The notes under the pieces were generated by a model. It was not told the DNA's origin and made no database searches. It was given only the letters and a program-made list of their open reading frames with translations. DNA of 64,000 nt, taken from contig NZ_FMHU01000001.1 of NCBI RefSeq assembly GCF_900091415.1, positions 620,001-684,000 on the forward strand. Direction: 5' to 3'. This DNA comes from Micromonospora inyonensis (GTDB taxonomy: Bacteria > Actinomycetota > Actinomycetes > Mycobacteriales > Micromonosporaceae). Shown piece after piece: positions 29,346-40,846 of this stretch (position 1 is the stretch's first letter; each line of letters opens with the position of its first letter). Position numbers and translations under genes: made by a program.

Positions 29346-30203
29346 TCAGGCGAACTGGACGAGCACCGCCGCCCCCAGCCCGAGCAGGCAGAGCGCCAAC
29401 CCGGTCGCACCGCAGCTGATCCCCGCGACGGCCAGTCCCCGACCGGTGAACCGGACCGCCGGCGGCACCGCCGGCCGGCGGATCTGCCGGGTGCCGAGCA
29501 GGCCGGCCACCACCGCACCGGCCCCGGTGAGGACGCCCAGCAGGGTGAACGCTCCGGCCGCCCAGGCCCCCCAGCCCGCGGCGGCACCGGCCAGGCCGAA
29601 GCAGCCGACCACCAGGGAGACCAGAACCGAGATGATGCCGGCGACCAGCGAGCCCACCGCGAGACCCGAGGTGATCGGCGGCACCTCCAGGTGCGCCACG
29701 CCGAACGGCGTACCGGGGACGGGGTCGATCCGCTTCGGCGGCAGCACCGCCTCCCGGGGCGGAGGCGGCACGGGCCTGCCGTCGGGCCGCAGCGGAAGGC
29801 CACCGTGACCCGGCGGCAGGACCGGTCCCCCGCCCCCCGGGCCCGGTGCCGGGAGCACCGATCCCGGCGCGGGCGGCTGCGGCGGCCGACCCGCGGTCGC
29901 CGGGTGCGCGACGGGTGACTCCGACGGACCGGCGGGCGCCCCCGGCTGCGCGGTGGGCGACTCCGACGGGCCGGCGCTTGTCGTGGGCTGGCCGGTCGGA
30001 GTCGGCGAGCCCGTCGGCTGGGTGGCGGTCGTCGCCGCGGCGCCGGCCGGCGATGCCGGCTCCGGTGCCGGTGCCGGGAACGGGGGCGGGGCCGGGAACG
30101 GAGCCGGGGCTGCCAAGGGCGGTGCCGGGCTGGTGAACTGGCCAGGCTCCGGGGGCACCGCCGGCTGCGCCGGGGCGTCCGCACGCCGCACCGGTTCGGT
30201 CAA
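29346..30203 (-). CDS. Proline-rich membrane protein with DUF4190-like C-terminus
   Basis: Protein of 285 residues: about 170 residues of Pro/Ala/Gly-rich, probably disordered sequence, then four hydrophobic segments. These begin with SGLAVGSLVAGIISVLVSL, the pattern of DUF4190 membrane proteins. A TTG start at 30203 is chosen because AGGAGG lies 5 nt upstream; the frame open to 30233 lacks such support. Function unknown. Its position between rpoC and rpsL interrupts two housekeeping operons and is shared by the next small membrane gene. Confidence 0.75.
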   Translation of the reverse strand: MTEPVRRADAPAQPAVPPEPGQFTSPAPPLAAPAPFPAPPPFPAPAPEPASPAGAAATTATQPTGSPTPTGQPTTSAGPSESPTAQPGAPAGPSESPVAHPATAGRPPQPPAPGSVLPAPGPGGGGPVLPPGHGGLPLRPDGRPVPPPPREAVLPPKRIDPVPGTPFGVAHLEVPPITSGLAVGSLVAGIISVLVSLVVGCFGLAGAAAGWGAWAAGAFTLLGVLTGAGAVVAGLLGTRQIRRPAVPPAVRFTGRGLAVAGISCGATGLALCLLGLGAAVLVQFA

Positions 30204-30281
30204 TGGGTCCTCCTGTCGACGGGCGCCGGCCACCGCCGCGCGGCGGGCACCGGGGTCAGGCTACCGCCCGGCACGGCCGGG

Positions 30282-30662
30282 TCAGTTGACGTCCGGGGCG
30301 AAGTCCTGGGTGTAGGGCGCCTCCGCGAGCCGGACCACGCCGTACACCACGGCGAGCACCACGGTGACCGTGGCCAGACCCAGACCGATCCAGGCCAGCC
30401 GCTCCCCCTGGCGCAGCCAGGCCGCGCCGGTCAGGAAACCCCCCGAGGCGTACGCCTCGCGGCGCGCCTGCCGGGAGAGCTGGAGCGCCACGGTCGCCGG
30501 TACGACACCCCCGACGAAGAGACCGGTGAGCGCGGCGACCAGCCCGAGGGCGAAGACCGCCTGGGCCTTCGTCGAGCGGGCCGGGTCAGGGTCGAGCGGA
30601 TGGCGCAGGCCCTGACGCACGGCGGGTGGCTGCCCGGGCGCCGTCGTCATGCCCTCCATCAT
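30282..30662 (-). CDS. Small two-helix membrane protein
   Basis: Unrecognised 126-residue protein. Two hydrophobic helices (about residues 34-58 and 92-112) flank a basic loop QLSRQARREAYASGG. The arrangement resembles a half-length DUF4190-type protein and it may work with its downstream neighbour. Three Met codons (30662, 30659, 30650) are possible starts; none has a well-spaced ribosome site, so the exact N-terminus is uncertain. Confidence 0.7.
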   Translation of the reverse strand: MMEGMTTAPGQPPAVRQGLRHPLDPDPARSTKAQAVFALGLVAALTGLFVGGVVPATVALQLSRQARREAYASGGFLTGAAWLRQGERLAWIGLGLATVTVVLAVVYGVVRLAEAPYTQDFAPDVN

Positions 30663-30711
30663 GCCCCGGCCCGGCCGTCGGGGTGTCGGCGGAGGGCCGA
30701 GCCCGACACGC

Positions 30712-30746
30712 GACGAGGCCCCCGGCGCGCTGCCGGGGGCCTCGTC
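30712..30746 (-). terminator. rpoC terminator hairpin
   Basis: Perfect 15-bp stem (GACGAGGCCCCCGGC with GCCGGGGGCCTCGTC), 5-nt loop, 10 bp after the rpoC stop on the minus strand. It lacks a T-run but is the strongest hairpin in this stretch. Confidence 0.85.
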
Positions 30747-30756
30747 AGGGCACTAC

Positions 30757-33700
30757 TTAGCGGTACGACCCGAAGTCGAAGTCGTCCAGCGGCACCGCCT
30801 GGCCGCTGGCCGGACCGAAGCCGTAGTCGGTCTCCGGGTAGCCGGTCATCGAGTAGACCTTGGCCTTCGCCTCCTCGGTCGGCTCGACCCGGACGTTGCG
30901 GTACTTGCTGATGCCCGTACCGGCCGGGATGAGCTTACCGATGATCACGTTCTCCTTCAGGCCGATCAGCGAGTCGCTGCGGGCGTGGATCGCCGCGTCC
31001 GTCAGCACCCGGGTGGTCTCCTGGAAGGAGGCCGCCGACAGCCACGAGTCGGTGGCCAGCGACGCCTTGGTGATACCCATCAGCACCGGACGGCCCGCGG
31101 CGGGCTCGCCGCCCTCGGAGACGAGTCGGCGGTTCTCCGACTCGAACAGCGCCCGGTCGACCAGCACACCCGGCAGGAACTCGGTCGAGCCGGAGTCGAT
31201 GACCGTCACCCGCTTGAGCATCTGGCGGATGATGATCTCGATGTGCTTGTCGTGGATGAGCACACCCTGCGAGCGGTAGACCTCCTGGACCTCCTGGGTC
31301 AGGTGGACCTGGACCGCACGCGGGCCGAGGATGCGCAGCAGCTCGTGCGGGTCGATGGTGCCCTCGGTGAGCTTCTCGCCGACCTCGACGTGCGCCCCGT
31401 CGTGCACGCCCGGACGCAGCCGGACCCGCTTCGAGATCTTGTCGTAGACGATCTCGTCGCTGCCGTCGTCCGGCACCACGATGATCTTCCGCGAGCGCTC
31501 GCCGTCCTCGATCCGGATCCGGCCGGGGGTGTCGGCGATCGGCGCCTTGCCCTTCGGGACCCGGGCCTCGAAGATCTCCGTGACACGCGGCAGACCCTGG
31601 GTGATGTCCTCACCCGCGACACCACCGGTGTGGAAGGTACGCATCGTGAGCTGCGTACCCGGCTCACCGATGGACTGCGCGGCGATGATGCCGACGGCCT
31701 CGCCGATGTCCACGGTCTTGCCGGTCGGCAGCGAGCGGCCGTAGCAGGCACCGCAGACGCCCAGCTTCGACTCGCAGGTCAGTACGCTGCGCACCCGGAC
31801 CTGCTCCACCCCGGCCGCGACGATCTTGTCGACCAGGATCGAGTTCAGGTCCGCGCCCCGCTCGACGACGATGGTGCCGTCCGGCCCCTTGATGTCGTCG
31901 GCCAGGGTCCGGGCGTGCACGCCGGTCTCGGCGTGCTCGTGCACCACCAGCTTGCCGTCGATCCGCTCGCCGATCTGCATCGGGATCGCCCGGTCGGTGC
32001 CGCAGTCCTCCTCGCGGATGATGACGTCCTGCGACACGTCCACCAGACGACGGGTCAGGTAACCCGAGTCGGCGGTCCGCAGCGCGGTGTCCGCGAGACC
32101 CTTCCGGGCGCCGTGCGTGGAGATGAAGTACTCCAGTACGGACAGACCCTCCCGGTAGCTCGACTTGATCGGCCGGGGGATGATCTCGCCCTTCGGGTTG
32201 GCCACCAGGCCCCGGATCGCGGCGATCTGCCGGAGCTGGAGCAGGTTACCGCGGGCGCCCGAGTGGATCATCTTCCACAGCGGGTTCTCCCGGGGCAGCG
32301 AGGTCTCCAGGTTCTTGGCGACCTCGTTGGTGGCCTTGGTCCAGATCTCGATGAGCTCGCCGCGGCGCTCCTCACCGGTCATGAGACCACGCTGGTACTG
32401 CTTGTCGATCCGGTCGGCTTCCTTCTCGTACCGGGCCAGGATCTCCCGCTTGCTCGGCGGGGTGACGACGTCCTCCATGCCGATGGTCACGCCGGACCAG
32501 GTGGCCCAGTGGAAACCGGCCTCCTTGAGCCCGTCGAGGGTGGCGGCGAGGGCCACCTTCGGGAACCGCTCGGCGAGGTCGTTGACGATCGCGGAGAGCT
32601 GCCCCTTGCGCACCTCGTAGTTCACGAAGCGGTAGCCGACCGGCATGGTCTCGTTGAACAGCACCCGACCGAGGGTGGTGTCGACGATGAGCGGCTCGCC
32701 CTCGACCCAGCCCTCCGGCGCGACCCACGGCTCGGCCCCGGCGCCGTTGTCGACACCGGTGATCCCGCGCAGCCGGATCCGCACCGGCGACTGGAGGTGC
32801 AGCTCGCCGTTGTCGAAGGCCATCCGCGCCTCGGCGTCCGAGCTGAACGCCCGGCCCTCGCCCTTGCCACCCGGGGTGTAGTGGGTGAGGTGGTACAGAC
32901 CGATGATCATGTCCTGGGTGGGCATGGTCACCGGCTTGCCGTCGGCCGGCTTGAGGATGTTGTTCGACGACAGCATCAGGATCCGCGCCTCGGCCTGCGC
33001 CTCGGCGGAGAGCGGCACGTGCACCGCCATCTGGTCACCGTCGAAGTCGGCGTTGAAGGCGGTGCAGACCAGCGGGTGGATCTGGATCGCCTTGCCCTCG
33101 ACCAGCTGCGGCTCGAACGCCTGGATGCCCAGCCGGTGCAGGGTGGGCGCCCGGTTGAGCAGCACCGGGTGCTCGCCGATGACCTCTTCCAGCACGTCCC
33201 ACACGACCGGGCGCTGCCGCTCGACCATCCGCTTGGCGGACTTGATGTTCTGCGCGTGGTTGAGGTCGACCAGCCGCTTCATCACGAACGGCTTGAACAG
33301 CTCCAGCGCCATCTGCTTGGGCAGGCCGCACTGGTGCAGCTTCAGCTTCGGGCCCACGACGATGACGGAACGGCCGGAGTAGTCGACCCGCTTGCCGAGC
33401 AGGTTCTGCCGGAACCGGCCCTGCTTGCCCTTGAGCATGTCGGAGAGCGACTTCAGCGGCCGGTTACCCGGCCCGGTGACCGGACGGCCACGACGGCCGT
33501 TGTCGAAGAGCGCGTCGACGGCCTCCTGGAGCATCCGCTTCTCGTTGTTGACGATGATCTCGGGAGCGCCGAGGTCGATCAGCCGCTTGAGGCGGTTGTT
33601 CCGGTTGATCACCCGACGGTACAGGTCGTTCAGGTCGGAGGTCGCGAAGCGGCCACCGTCGAGCTGCACCATCGGACGCAGGTCCGGCGGGATCACCGGG

Positions 33701-34650
33701 ACGCAGTCGAGCACCATGCCGAGCGGCGAGTTGCGGGTGTTCAGGAACGCGGCGACGACCTTGAGCCGCTTGAGCGCCCGGATCTTCCGCTGCCCCTTGC
33801 CGGAACGGATGATCTCGCGGAGGTTCTCCGCCTCGGCGTCGAGGTCCATGTTCTGGACCAGCGCCTTGATCGCCTCGGCACCCATGCCACCGGTGAAGTA
33901 CTCGCCGAACCGGTCCCGCAGCTCGCGGTAGAGCAGCTCGTCGGTGACCAGCTGCTTCGGCTCCAGCTTGCGGAAGGTGTCGAGCACCTCGTCCAGGCGG
34001 TCGATCTCGCGCTGGGCCCGGTCGCGGATCTGGCGCATCTCGCGCTCTCCGCCCTCCTTGACCTTGCGCCGGACGTCCGCCTTGGCACCCTCGGCCTCCA
34101 GCTCGGCCAGGTCGGCCTCGAGCTTGGCGGCCCGCTTCTCGATCTCCGAGTCGCGGCTGTTCTCGGCCTGCCGCTTCTCGGCGAGGATCTCGTTCTCGAT
34201 GGTGGAGAGGTCACGGTGACGCGACTCGGCGTCCACGCTCGTCACCACGTACGAGGCGAAGTAGATGATCTTTTCGAGGTCCTTGGGGGCGAGGTCCAGC
34301 AGGTAGCCCAGCCGGCTCGGCACGCCCTTGAAGTACCAGATGTGGGTCACCGGGGCGGCCAGCTCGATGTGCCCCATGCGCTCACGACGCACCTTGGAGC
34401 GGGTCACCTCGACGCCGCAGCGCTCACAGATGATGCCCTTGAACCGGACCCGCTTGTACTTGCCGCAGTAGCACTCCCAGTCCCGTTGCGGACCGAAGAT
34501 CTTCTCGCAGAAGAGCCCGTCCTTCTCCGGCTTCAGGGTGCGGTAGTTGATCGTCTCAGGCTTCTTGACCTCGCCGTGGGACCACTGACGGATGTCGTCG
34601 GCGGTGGCGAGGCCGATGCGCAGCTCGTCGAAGAAGTTGACGTCGAGCAC
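30757..34650 (-). CDS. rpoC: RNA polymerase subunit beta'
   Basis: Catalytic subunit. The N-terminal zinc site is [20 protein letters not shown], the active-site Mg motif is [14 protein letters not shown], and the second zinc site includes CGACYGRSL. The GTG at 34650 ([18 protein letters not shown]) with GAGGGA 8 nt upstream gives 1297 residues, matching actinobacterial homologues; a GTG five codons earlier is possible. It follows rpoB by 93 bp. Confidence 0.98.
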   Translation of the reverse strand: MLDVNFFDELRIGLATADDIRQWSHGEVKKPETINYRTLKPEKDGLFCEKIFGPQRDWECYCGKYKRVRFKGIICERCGVEVTRSKVRRERMGHIELAAPVTHIWYFKGVPSRLGYLLDLAPKDLEKIIYFASYVVTSVDAESRHRDLSTIENEILAEKRQAENSRDSEIEKRAAKLEADLAELEAEGAKADVRRKVKEGGEREMRQIRDRAQREIDRLDEVLDTFRKLEPKQLVTDELLYRELRDRFGEYFTGGMGAEAIKALVQNMDLDAEAENLREIIRSGKGQRKIRALKRLKVVAAFLNTRNSPLGMVLDCVPVIPPDLRPMVQLDGGRFATSDLNDLYRRVINRNNRLKRLIDLGAPEIIVNNEKRMLQEAVDALFDNGRRGRPVTGPGNRPLKSLSDMLKGKQGRFRQNLLGKRVDYSGRSVIVVGPKLKLHQCGLPKQMALELFKPFVMKRLVDLNHAQNIKSAKRMVERQRPVVWDVLEEVIGEHPVLLNRAPTLHRLGIQAFEPQLVEGKAIQIHPLVCTAFNADFDGDQMAVHVPLSAEAQAEARILMLSSNNILKPADGKPVTMPTQDMIIGLYHLTHYTPGGKGEGRAFSSDAEARMAFDNGELHLQSPVRIRLRGITGVDNGAGAEPWVAPEGWVEGEPLIVDTTLGRVLFNETMPVGYRFVNYEVRKGQLSAIVNDLAERFPKVALAATLDGLKEAGFHWATWSGVTIGMEDVVTPPSKREILARYEKEADRIDKQYQRGLMTGEERRGELIEIWTKATNEVAKNLETSLPRENPLWKMIHSGARGNLLQLRQIAAIRGLVANPKGEIIPRPIKSSYREGLSVLEYFISTHGARKGLADTALRTADSGYLTRRLVDVSQDVIIREEDCGTDRAIPMQIGERIDGKLVVHEHAETGVHARTLADDIKGPDGTIVVERGADLNSILVDKIVAAGVEQVRVRSVLTCESKLGVCGACYGRSLPTGKTVDIGEAVGIIAAQSIGEPGTQLTMRTFHTGGVAGEDITQGLPRVTEIFEARVPKGKAPIADTPGRIRIEDGERSRKIIVVPDDGSDEIVYDKISKRVRLRPGVHDGAHVEVGEKLTEGTIDPHELLRILGPRAVQVHLTQEVQEVYRSQGVLIHDKHIEIIIRQMLKRVTVIDSGSTEFLPGVLVDRALFESENRRLVSEGGEPAAGRPVLMGITKASLATDSWLSAASFQETTRVLTDAAIHARSDSLIGLKENVIIGKLIPAGTGISKYRNVRVEPTEEAKAKVYSMTGYPETDYGFGPASGQAVPLDDFDFGSYR

Positions 34651-34743
34651 TTGGTTATCCCTCACATCAAGTCAGCTCGGTTGATGGTTCGGCGGGAGCG
34701 GGTGCGGCGGCGATGGTGTCGCGCGCCGCCGCACCCGGCCCGA

Positions 34744-37700
34744 TCAGACTTCGTCGACGCTGCTCACACCCTCGTTGGGCCGGCGGGAGAGGTCGATGCC
34801 GAGTTCCTCCGCCGCGCGGAACACCTCGTCGTCGGTCTCGCGCATCTCCAGGGCGACACCGTCGCTGGAGAGCACTTCGACGTTGAGACAGAGCGACTGG
34901 AGCTCCTTGAGCAACACCTTGAACGACTCGGGGATGCCCGGTTCGGGGATGTTCTCGCCCTTGACGATCGCCTCGTAGACCTTCACCCGGCCCAGGACGT
35001 CGTCGGACTTGATGGTCAGCAGCTCCTGGAGCGCGTACGCCGCGCCGTAGGCCTGCATGGCCCAGCACTCCATCTCGCCGAACCGCTGGCCACCGAACTG
35101 CGCCTTACCACCCAGCGGCTGCTGCGTGATCATCGAGTACGGACCGGTCGACCGGGCGTGGATCTTGTCGTCGACCAGGTGGTTCAGCTTCAGGATGTAG
35201 ATGTAGCCCACCGCGATCGGGTCGGGCAGCGGCTCGCCGGAGCGACCGTCGAACAGCTGCGCCTTGCCGCTGGAGCCGATGAGCTGCTTGCCGTCCCGGT
35301 TGGGCAGGGTCGACGCGAGCAGACCGGAGATCTCCTCCTCGCGGGCACCGTCGAAGACCGGAGTGGCCACGTTGGTGTCCGGCTCGGCCTCGGCGGCCTC
35401 GATCGAACGCAGCGCCCGCTTCCAGTCGGCGTCGTCGCCCTCGACGTTCCAGCCGGTCTTGGCGACCCAGCCGAGGTGCGTCTCCAGGACCTGGCCGATG
35501 TTCATCCGGCCCGGCACGCCGAGCGGGTTGAGCACGATGTCGACCGGGGTGCCGTCCTCCAGGAACGGCATGTCCTCGACCGGCAGGATCTTGGAGATGA
35601 CGCCCTTGTTGCCGTGCCGGCCGGCGAGCTTGTCACCGTCCTGGATCTTCCGCTTCTGGGCGACGTAGACCCGGACCAGCTCGTTGACGCCCGGCGGCAG
35701 CTCGTCGCCGTCCTCGCGGGAGAAGGTCCGTACGCCGATGACCGTGCCGGTCTCGCCGTGCGGCACCTTCAGCGAGGTGTCCCGGACCTCACGCGCCTTC
35801 TCGCCGAAGATCGCGCGGAGCAGCCGCTCCTCCGGGGTCAGCTCGGTCTCACCCTTCGGGGTGACCTTGCCGACCAGGATGTCGCCGGGGACGACCTCGG
35901 CGCCGATCCGGATGATGCCGCGCTCGTCGAGGTCGGCGAGCATCTCCTCGCTGACGTTCGGGATGTCGCGGGTGATCTCCTCCGGGCCGAGCTTGGTGTC
36001 CCGGGCGTCGACCTCGTGCTCCTCGATGTGGATCGAGGTGAGCACGTCCTGCTGCACGAGACGCTGCGACAGGATGATCGCGTCCTCGTAGTTGTGGCCC
36101 TCCCAGGTCATGAACGCCACGAGCAGGTTGCGCCCGAGCGCCATCTCGCCCTCGTCGGTGCACGGACCGTCGGCGATGACCTGGCCGGCCTCGACGCGGT
36201 CGCCCTCGAAGACCACCGGCTTCTGGTTGACGCAGGAGCCGGCGTTGGAGCGGCGGAACTTGTGCAGCAGATACGTCCGGCGGTGGCCGTCGTCCTGGTG
36301 GATGGTGATGTAGTCGGCGCAGAGGTCCTCGATCACACCACCGACCTCGGCCACCACGACGTCACCGGCGTCGACTGCGGCACGGTACTCCATGCCGGTG
36401 CCGACCAGCGGCGACTCCGCCTTGACCAGCGGCACGGCCTGCCGCTGCATGTTCGCGCCCATCAGGGCCCGGTTGGCGTCGTCGTGCTCGAGGAACGGGA
36501 TCATCGCGGTCGCGACCGAGGTCATCTGACGCGGCGAGACGTCCATGTAGTCCACGGCCGACGGCGCCACGTCCTCGGTCTCGCCACCCTTACGGCGGAC
36601 CAGGACCCGGTCCTCGGCGAAGGTGCCGTCTGCCAGCAGCGGCGCGTTCGCCTGGGCCTTGACGAACCGGTCCTCCTCGTCCGCGGTCAGGTAGTCGATC
36701 TGGTCGGTGACCCGACCGTCGACGACCTTCCGGTACGGCGTCTCGATGAAGCCGAACGGGTTGACCCGGGCGAAGGTGGAGAGCGCGCCGATCAGGCCGA
36801 TGTTCGGGCCTTCCGGCGTCTCGATCGGGCACATCCGACCGTAGTGCGACGGGTGCACGTCCCGGACCTCGAAGCCGGCCCGCTCCCGGGACAGACCACC
36901 CGGGCCGAGCGCGCTCAGCCGACGCCGGTGGGTCAGGCCCGCCAGCGGGTTGGTCTGGTCCATGAACTGGGACAGCTGCGACGTACCGAAGAACTCCTTG
37001 ATCGCCGCCACCACCGGGCGGATGTTGATCAGGGTCTGCGGCGTGATCGCCTCGACGTCCTGGGTGGTCATCCGCTCGCGGACGACCCGCTCCATCCGGG
37101 AGAGGCCGACCCGGACCTGGTTCTGGATCAGCTCGCCGACGGTGCGCAGGCGACGGTTGCCGAAGTGGTCGATGTCGTCGGCCTCGTAGCCCTCCTCACC
37201 GGCGTGCAGCCGGCAGAGGTACTCGACGGTGGCGACGATGTCGTCCTCGGTCAGCGTGCCGGTGGTGATCGGCACGCTGAGTTCGAGCTTCTTGTTGAAC
37301 TTGTACCGACCGACCTTGGCGACGTCGTACCGCTTCGGGTTGAAGAAGAGGTTGTCGAGCAGGGTCTGGGCGTTCTCCCGGGTCGGGGGCTCGCCAGGGC
37401 GCAGCTTCCGGTAGATGTCGAGTAGCGCCTCGTCCTGGCCGGCGATGTGGTCCTTCTCCAGGGTGGTCATCATCAGCTCGGACCAGCCGAACCGCTCGCG
37501 GATCTGCTCGGCCGACCACCCGATCGCCTTGAGCAGGACGGTGACGGCCTGGCGGCGCTTGCGGTCGATCCGGACGCCGACGGTGTCGCGCTTGTCGATG
37601 TCGAACTCCAGCCAGGCACCCCGGCTCGGGATCACCTTGACGCTGGAGAGGTCGCGGTCGGAGGTCTTGTCCGGCTGCTTGTCGAAGTAGACGCCCGGCG

Positions 37701-38184
37701 AGCGGACGAGCTGGCTGACCACGACGCGCTCGGTGCCGTTGATGATGAAGGTGCCCTTCGGCGTCATCATCGGGAAGTCACCCATGAACACCGTCTGGCT
37801 CTTGATCTCGCCGGTGGTGTTGTTGGTGAACTCCGCGGTCACGAAGAGCGGCGCGCAGTAGGTCAGGTCCTTCTCCTTGCACTCCTCGATCGAGGCCTTG
37901 ACCTCGTCGAAGCGCGGCGCCGAGAAGGAGAGCGACATGGTGCCGGAGAAGTCCTCAATGGGACTGATCTCTTCGAGGATCTCCGCGAGACCCGAGCGTG
38001 CGTGCGGGTCGTCAGCCGACCGGCCCTGCCAGGCCTCGTTCCCGACGAGCCAGTCGAAGGACTCGTTCTGGATGGCGAGGAGGTTGGGGACCTCGAGATG
38101 TTCGGTGATCCTGCCGAATGAGACACGGCGGGGAGCGAAAGCGCTCGACGTACGACTGGTCTTCGCAGGGCGGGAAGCTGCCAA
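34744..38184 (-). CDS. rpoB: RNA polymerase subunit beta
   Basis: Beta subunit, 1146 residues. The start is TTG at 38184 with GGAAGGA upstream. The rifampicin pocket reads [20 protein letters not shown], followed by [10 protein letters not shown]. The positions equivalent to E. coli D516, H526 and S531 are wild type, so rifampicin sensitivity is predicted. Position 522 is Ala where E. coli has Ser. The C-terminal [17 protein letters not shown] block is normal. Confidence 0.98.
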   Translation of the reverse strand: MAASRPAKTSRTSSAFAPRRVSFGRITEHLEVPNLLAIQNESFDWLVGNEAWQGRSADDPHARSGLAEILEEISPIEDFSGTMSLSFSAPRFDEVKASIEECKEKDLTYCAPLFVTAEFTNNTTGEIKSQTVFMGDFPMMTPKGTFIINGTERVVVSQLVRSPGVYFDKQPDKTSDRDLSSVKVIPSRGAWLEFDIDKRDTVGVRIDRKRRQAVTVLLKAIGWSAEQIRERFGWSELMMTTLEKDHIAGQDEALLDIYRKLRPGEPPTRENAQTLLDNLFFNPKRYDVAKVGRYKFNKKLELSVPITTGTLTEDDIVATVEYLCRLHAGEEGYEADDIDHFGNRRLRTVGELIQNQVRVGLSRMERVVRERMTTQDVEAITPQTLINIRPVVAAIKEFFGTSQLSQFMDQTNPLAGLTHRRRLSALGPGGLSRERAGFEVRDVHPSHYGRMCPIETPEGPNIGLIGALSTFARVNPFGFIETPYRKVVDGRVTDQIDYLTADEEDRFVKAQANAPLLADGTFAEDRVLVRRKGGETEDVAPSAVDYMDVSPRQMTSVATAMIPFLEHDDANRALMGANMQRQAVPLVKAESPLVGTGMEYRAAVDAGDVVVAEVGGVIEDLCADYITIHQDDGHRRTYLLHKFRRSNAGSCVNQKPVVFEGDRVEAGQVIADGPCTDEGEMALGRNLLVAFMTWEGHNYEDAIILSQRLVQQDVLTSIHIEEHEVDARDTKLGPEEITRDIPNVSEEMLADLDERGIIRIGAEVVPGDILVGKVTPKGETELTPEERLLRAIFGEKAREVRDTSLKVPHGETGTVIGVRTFSREDGDELPPGVNELVRVYVAQKRKIQDGDKLAGRHGNKGVISKILPVEDMPFLEDGTPVDIVLNPLGVPGRMNIGQVLETHLGWVAKTGWNVEGDDADWKRALRSIEAAEAEPDTNVATPVFDGAREEEISGLLASTLPNRDGKQLIGSSGKAQLFDGRSGEPLPDPIAVGYIYILKLNHLVDDKIHARSTGPYSMITQQPLGGKAQFGGQRFGEMECWAMQAYGAAYALQELLTIKSDDVLGRVKVYEAIVKGENIPEPGIPESFKVLLKELQSLCLNVEVLSSDGVALEMRETDDEVFRAAEELGIDLSRRPNEGVSSVDEV

Positions 38185-38758
38185 GATGCGTCCTTCCGAG
38201 GACCGGTGCTGCAGAACGGCTGGTACGCGTGCACTCCAATGACCCCACTTGAAATATCCTCAATCGGACATTCCGAGCAGGGGTCGAGATCGGAAGGCAG
38301 CGCAAACTAGCAGTGTAGCCGAGAGGCTAACCGCTGTCCAGCCCACCCCGCAGGTCGCCGCGGAACGTGCCTCGGGACCCCCGAAACGGGGTCTACCGGG
38401 CCGCTCGGAACGCGGCGCTCCCGCTGGACCACCCGAGTTGCTGCGGCATGGTGCCGCCGCTGCCCTTACCCCGGGCGTGGCCGTCGCAAGCGTGGAAGGT
38501 CTTGCAGGTGTCAGCGTGCCTGTCCGGGCGGGGTCGCGTCAAGGGCTGATCACCTTCCGGAGGGCTCTTTCCCACCGCCGTGCGACCGTACGACACCGCT
38601 GCGTCACCGGACGCCAGAGCCAATTCCCAGCTCACGCGCACTGTCAGCAGGTGACGGGACGACGACGGGCGGTGACCCCCCTCAAGGGATCACCGCCCGT
38701 CGTCAGCCGTCGTATGCCTCAGCTCACGTGAGCCGGACACCGTCGAGGCAGGCTCGGG
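38185..38758 (-). promoter_or_regulatory. rplL-rpoB intergenic region
   Basis: A 574-bp non-coding spacer. Close to rplL it has a strong hairpin (38661-38704). Further on, a TTGACG hexamer (revcomp at 38537-38542) could be a -35 box of an rpoBC promoter, but no good -10 box lies at the right distance. Long rplL-rpoB spacers with a separate rpoBC promoter are usual in actinobacteria. Confidence 0.5.
38661..38704 (-). terminator. Hairpin between rplL and rpoB
   Basis: A 15-bp stem (GACGACGGGCGGTGA with its complement) plus three further inner G-C pairs. It lies upstream of rplL's coding start relative to rpoB, that is, after rpoB's promoter side and before rplL on the minus strand map; transcripts from rplJL run leftward away from it. 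It therefore most likely ends or processes the transcript that enters from rplL's downstream side. Its role is uncertain. Confidence 0.35.
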
Positions 38759-39148
38759 TCACTTGAGGGTGACCTTGGCGCCCTCGCCCTCGAGCTTGGC
38801 CTTGGCCTTCTCGGCCGTCTCCTTGTTGACCTTCTCCAGGATGGCCTTCGGAGCGCTCTCGACGGCGTCCTTGGCCTCCTTCAGGCCCAAGCCGGTCAGC
38901 TCACGCACGACCTTGATGACCTGGATCTTCTTGCCGCCGTCGGCCTCGAGGACGACGTCGAACTCGTCCTTCTCCGGCTCGGCCTCGGCAGCCGCGCCGC
39001 CGCCGCCACCCTGGGCGACCATCATCGCGGCCGGGGCTGCGGCGGTGACCTCGAAGGTCTCCTCGAACTGCTTCACGAACTCGGAGAGCTCGATCAGCGT
39101 CATCTCCTTGAACGCGTCGAGCAGCTCGTCGGTGCTGAGCTTCGCCAT
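38759..39148 (-). CDS. rplL: 50S ribosomal protein L7/L12
   Basis: bL12 stalk protein that recruits translational GTPases. It has 129 residues: N-terminal dimerisation helix ([20 protein letters not shown]), a flexible hinge rich in Ala and Gly ([17 protein letters not shown]), and the globular C-terminal domain ([20 protein letters not shown]). It lies 54 bp downstream of rplJ. Confidence 0.98.
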   Translation of the reverse strand: MAKLSTDELLDAFKEMTLIELSEFVKQFEETFEVTAAAPAAMMVAQGGGGGAAAEAEPEKDEFDVVLEADGGKKIQVIKVVRELTGLGLKEAKDAVESAPKAILEKVNKETAEKAKAKLEGEGAKVTLK

Positions 39149-39202
39149 AGCTGGCGTCCTTTCCTAATCTACGGAAGATCGAACCGGGGTGCCGGGAGGC
39201 CG

Positions 39203-39748
39203 TCAGGCCTGCTCGGCGCCCTCCTTCTCGCGCTTGTCCTGCAGAGCAGCCGCCAGACGGGCGGTCTTCGACAGCGGGGCCTGGAACAGGGCCGCGGCCT
39301 TGCTCAGGTTGCCCTTCATCGCGCCGGCCAGCTTGGCCAGCAGCACCTCACGGGACTCCAGGTCGGCGAGCTTCGTGACCTCGGCCGCGGAGATGGCCCT
39401 GCCCTCGAAGACACCGCCCTTGATGACGAGCTTCGGGTTGGCCTTCGCGAAGTCGCGAAGTCCCTTCGCCGCCTCGACGACGTCGCCCGAAACGAAAGTC
39501 AGCGCGGTAGGACCGGTGAACAGCTCGTCGAGGCCGGCGATGCCGGCGTCCGTCGCAGCGCGCTTGGCCAGCGTGTTCTTGGCAACCGTGTAGGTCGTCT
39601 CCTGGCCCAGCGAGCGCCGCAGCTGGGTCAGCTGGGCGACCGTCAGGCCGCGGTACTCGGTCAGCACGGTGGCGCCGGCGCCCCGGAACTGCTCGGTCAG
39701 CTCGGCGACGGCCGTGGCCTTGTCGGCCCGGATCGGCTTGTCCGCCAT
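39203..39748 (-). CDS. rplJ: 50S ribosomal protein L10
   Basis: uL10 anchors L7/L12 dimers to 23S rRNA and is the likely autoregulator of this operon. The ATG at 39748 gives [20 protein letters not shown] and 181 residues. [17 protein letters not shown] and the helix-rich C-terminus that binds L12 dimers are present. The upstream frame to 40006 is leader sequence. Confidence 0.97.
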   Translation of the reverse strand: MADKPIRADKATAVAELTEQFRGAGATVLTEYRGLTVAQLTQLRRSLGQETTYTVAKNTLAKRAATDAGIAGLDELFTGPTALTFVSGDVVEAAKGLRDFAKANPKLVIKGGVFEGRAISAAEVTKLADLESREVLLAKLAGAMKGNLSKAAALFQAPLSKTARLAAALQDKREKEGAEQA

Positions 39749-40153
39749 GTCCCTCCTCTCTCGTTGCGCCAGGCTGGTCACCAACGAAGCCGGGAGGCGT
39801 CGGTGGTGGCGGAGGAATCGCGGGTAACGAGAAAAGCCCCGGCGCAGGGCGCACGGGGCGAGGGCCGGCCGATCGGGAACGTAGTCGGCGGACCACGTGC
39901 CAATGAGCCGATTTTCGCTTGCCGCCCTACGCGGGTCGCCCGTCGTTCGCGGGACCTTCGACCGTGCCGGAGCACGGTGACCAGCGGTCTCTGGGTGGTA
40001 CCACATCCAAAACTACATTGGATGACGTCGAAAGACTACGCGACCTCTCCCCCACCGCCAAATCCACCCCGACGTGTGCCCGGTCACCCCGACCGGGTCG
40101 CCACCACCCGACCGGACGGCACGGCAGCGCCGCCCGGGACGACCCCGGTGGCC
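39749..40153 (-). promoter_or_regulatory. rplJ leader and upstream spacer
   Basis: A 405-bp gene-free region between the ABC permease and rplJ. It includes a T-tailed hairpin (39836-39859), a small stem ACCGTGC/GCACGGT (39961-39978), and an unusually AT-rich inverted repeat CATCCAA-N7-TTGGATG (40004-40024). This is the expected place for an L10-L12-binding leader; I cannot draw the kink-turn with certainty. Confidence 0.55.
39836..39859 (-). terminator. Intrinsic attenuator in the rplJ leader
   Basis: Read on the minus strand, GCCCCG pairs with CGGGGC, continued by a GCGC/GCGC inner stem, and is followed directly by TTTT. A T-tailed terminator is rare in this window and it sits 88 nt before the rplJ start, as expected for transcription attenuation by L10. 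Confidence 0.7.
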
Positions 40154-40846
40154 TCAGCCCCGCAGCCGGCGACGCCAGGCGTAACCGGCCAGCACCGCGC
40201 TGCTCCAGAGCACCGCCCAACCCGTCAACAGGAGCGCCACCGGCACCGCCACCCCCGCCGCGGTGGCCCGCGCGGTCGGCAGGACCGGGGGCGCGAGCCA
40301 CGGCAGGACCGAGCCGGAACGGCCGAACACCAGCGCGACGACCGTACCGACCGCGAGCACCGCGACGCCGTACCCGGTGCTGCCGGCGCAGGCACGGCTG
40401 GCCAGCGCGCCCAGCGCCACGGCGGCGGGCACGGCGAGCAGGTGGGCCCAGAGCCCGAGCGCGATCCCCACCGGCACCGACCGGTCGTCGACGGCCACCG
40501 GAGTGGCCAGCCCACCCAGCGGCCACGGCAGCACCAGCGCCAGCGTCACCGTGCCGAGCACCACCACGGTCGCGGCCAGCAGACCGGCCAGCTGTTCCCG
40601 GCGACGGCTGCCGACCGCCACCACCGCCATTCGACGCTGCACGTCCGGCTCCACGTCCAGCAGCAGCTTGGCCTGCCAGGCCAGCACCGGGAAGAGGACC
40701 ACCGCCGAGACGCCGTACGCCTCCGCCGGCTGGGCGCGACCGCCGCCGTAGAGGACCCCGAGCACGACCAGGCCGGCGAGGAGTGGCCCGAGGACCCGGC
40801 CGGTACGCAGGAACCCGGCCAGCCGGAGCCGGACCAGCGCGGTCAC
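40154..40846 (-). CDS. ABC transporter permease
   Basis: Hydrophobic protein of 230 residues with about six membrane helices, encoded directly after its ATPase. A GTG start at 40846 overlaps the ATPase stop by 4 bp (GTGA), which fixes the start and implies coupling. Sequence detail (LLDVEPDVQRRMAVVAVGS on a cytoplasmic loop) resembles small ABC-2 type exporters. Substrate unknown. Confidence 0.75.
   Translation of the reverse strand: MTALVRLRLAGFLRTGRVLGPLLAGLVVLGVLYGGGRAQPAEAYGVSAVVLFPVLAWQAKLLLDVEPDVQRRMAVVAVGSRRREQLAGLLAATVVVLGTVTLALVLPWPLGGLATPVAVDDRSVPVGIALGLWAHLLAVPAAVALGALASRACAGSTGYGVAVLAVGTVVALVFGRSGSVLPWLAPPVLPTARATAAGVAVPVALLLTGWAVLWSSAVLAGYAWRRRLRG

Noticed and set aside
30649..37425. 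2258-codon plus-strand open frame across rpoB and rpoC
   Set aside because: It is the antisense shadow of two certain genes, produced by strong third-position GC; its sequence has no domain and is low in hydrophobic order.
34744..38184. Rifampicin-resistant rpoB allele
   Set aside because: The positions equivalent to D516, H526 and S531 are wild type; only Ala at 522 differs from E. coli, with no known effect.
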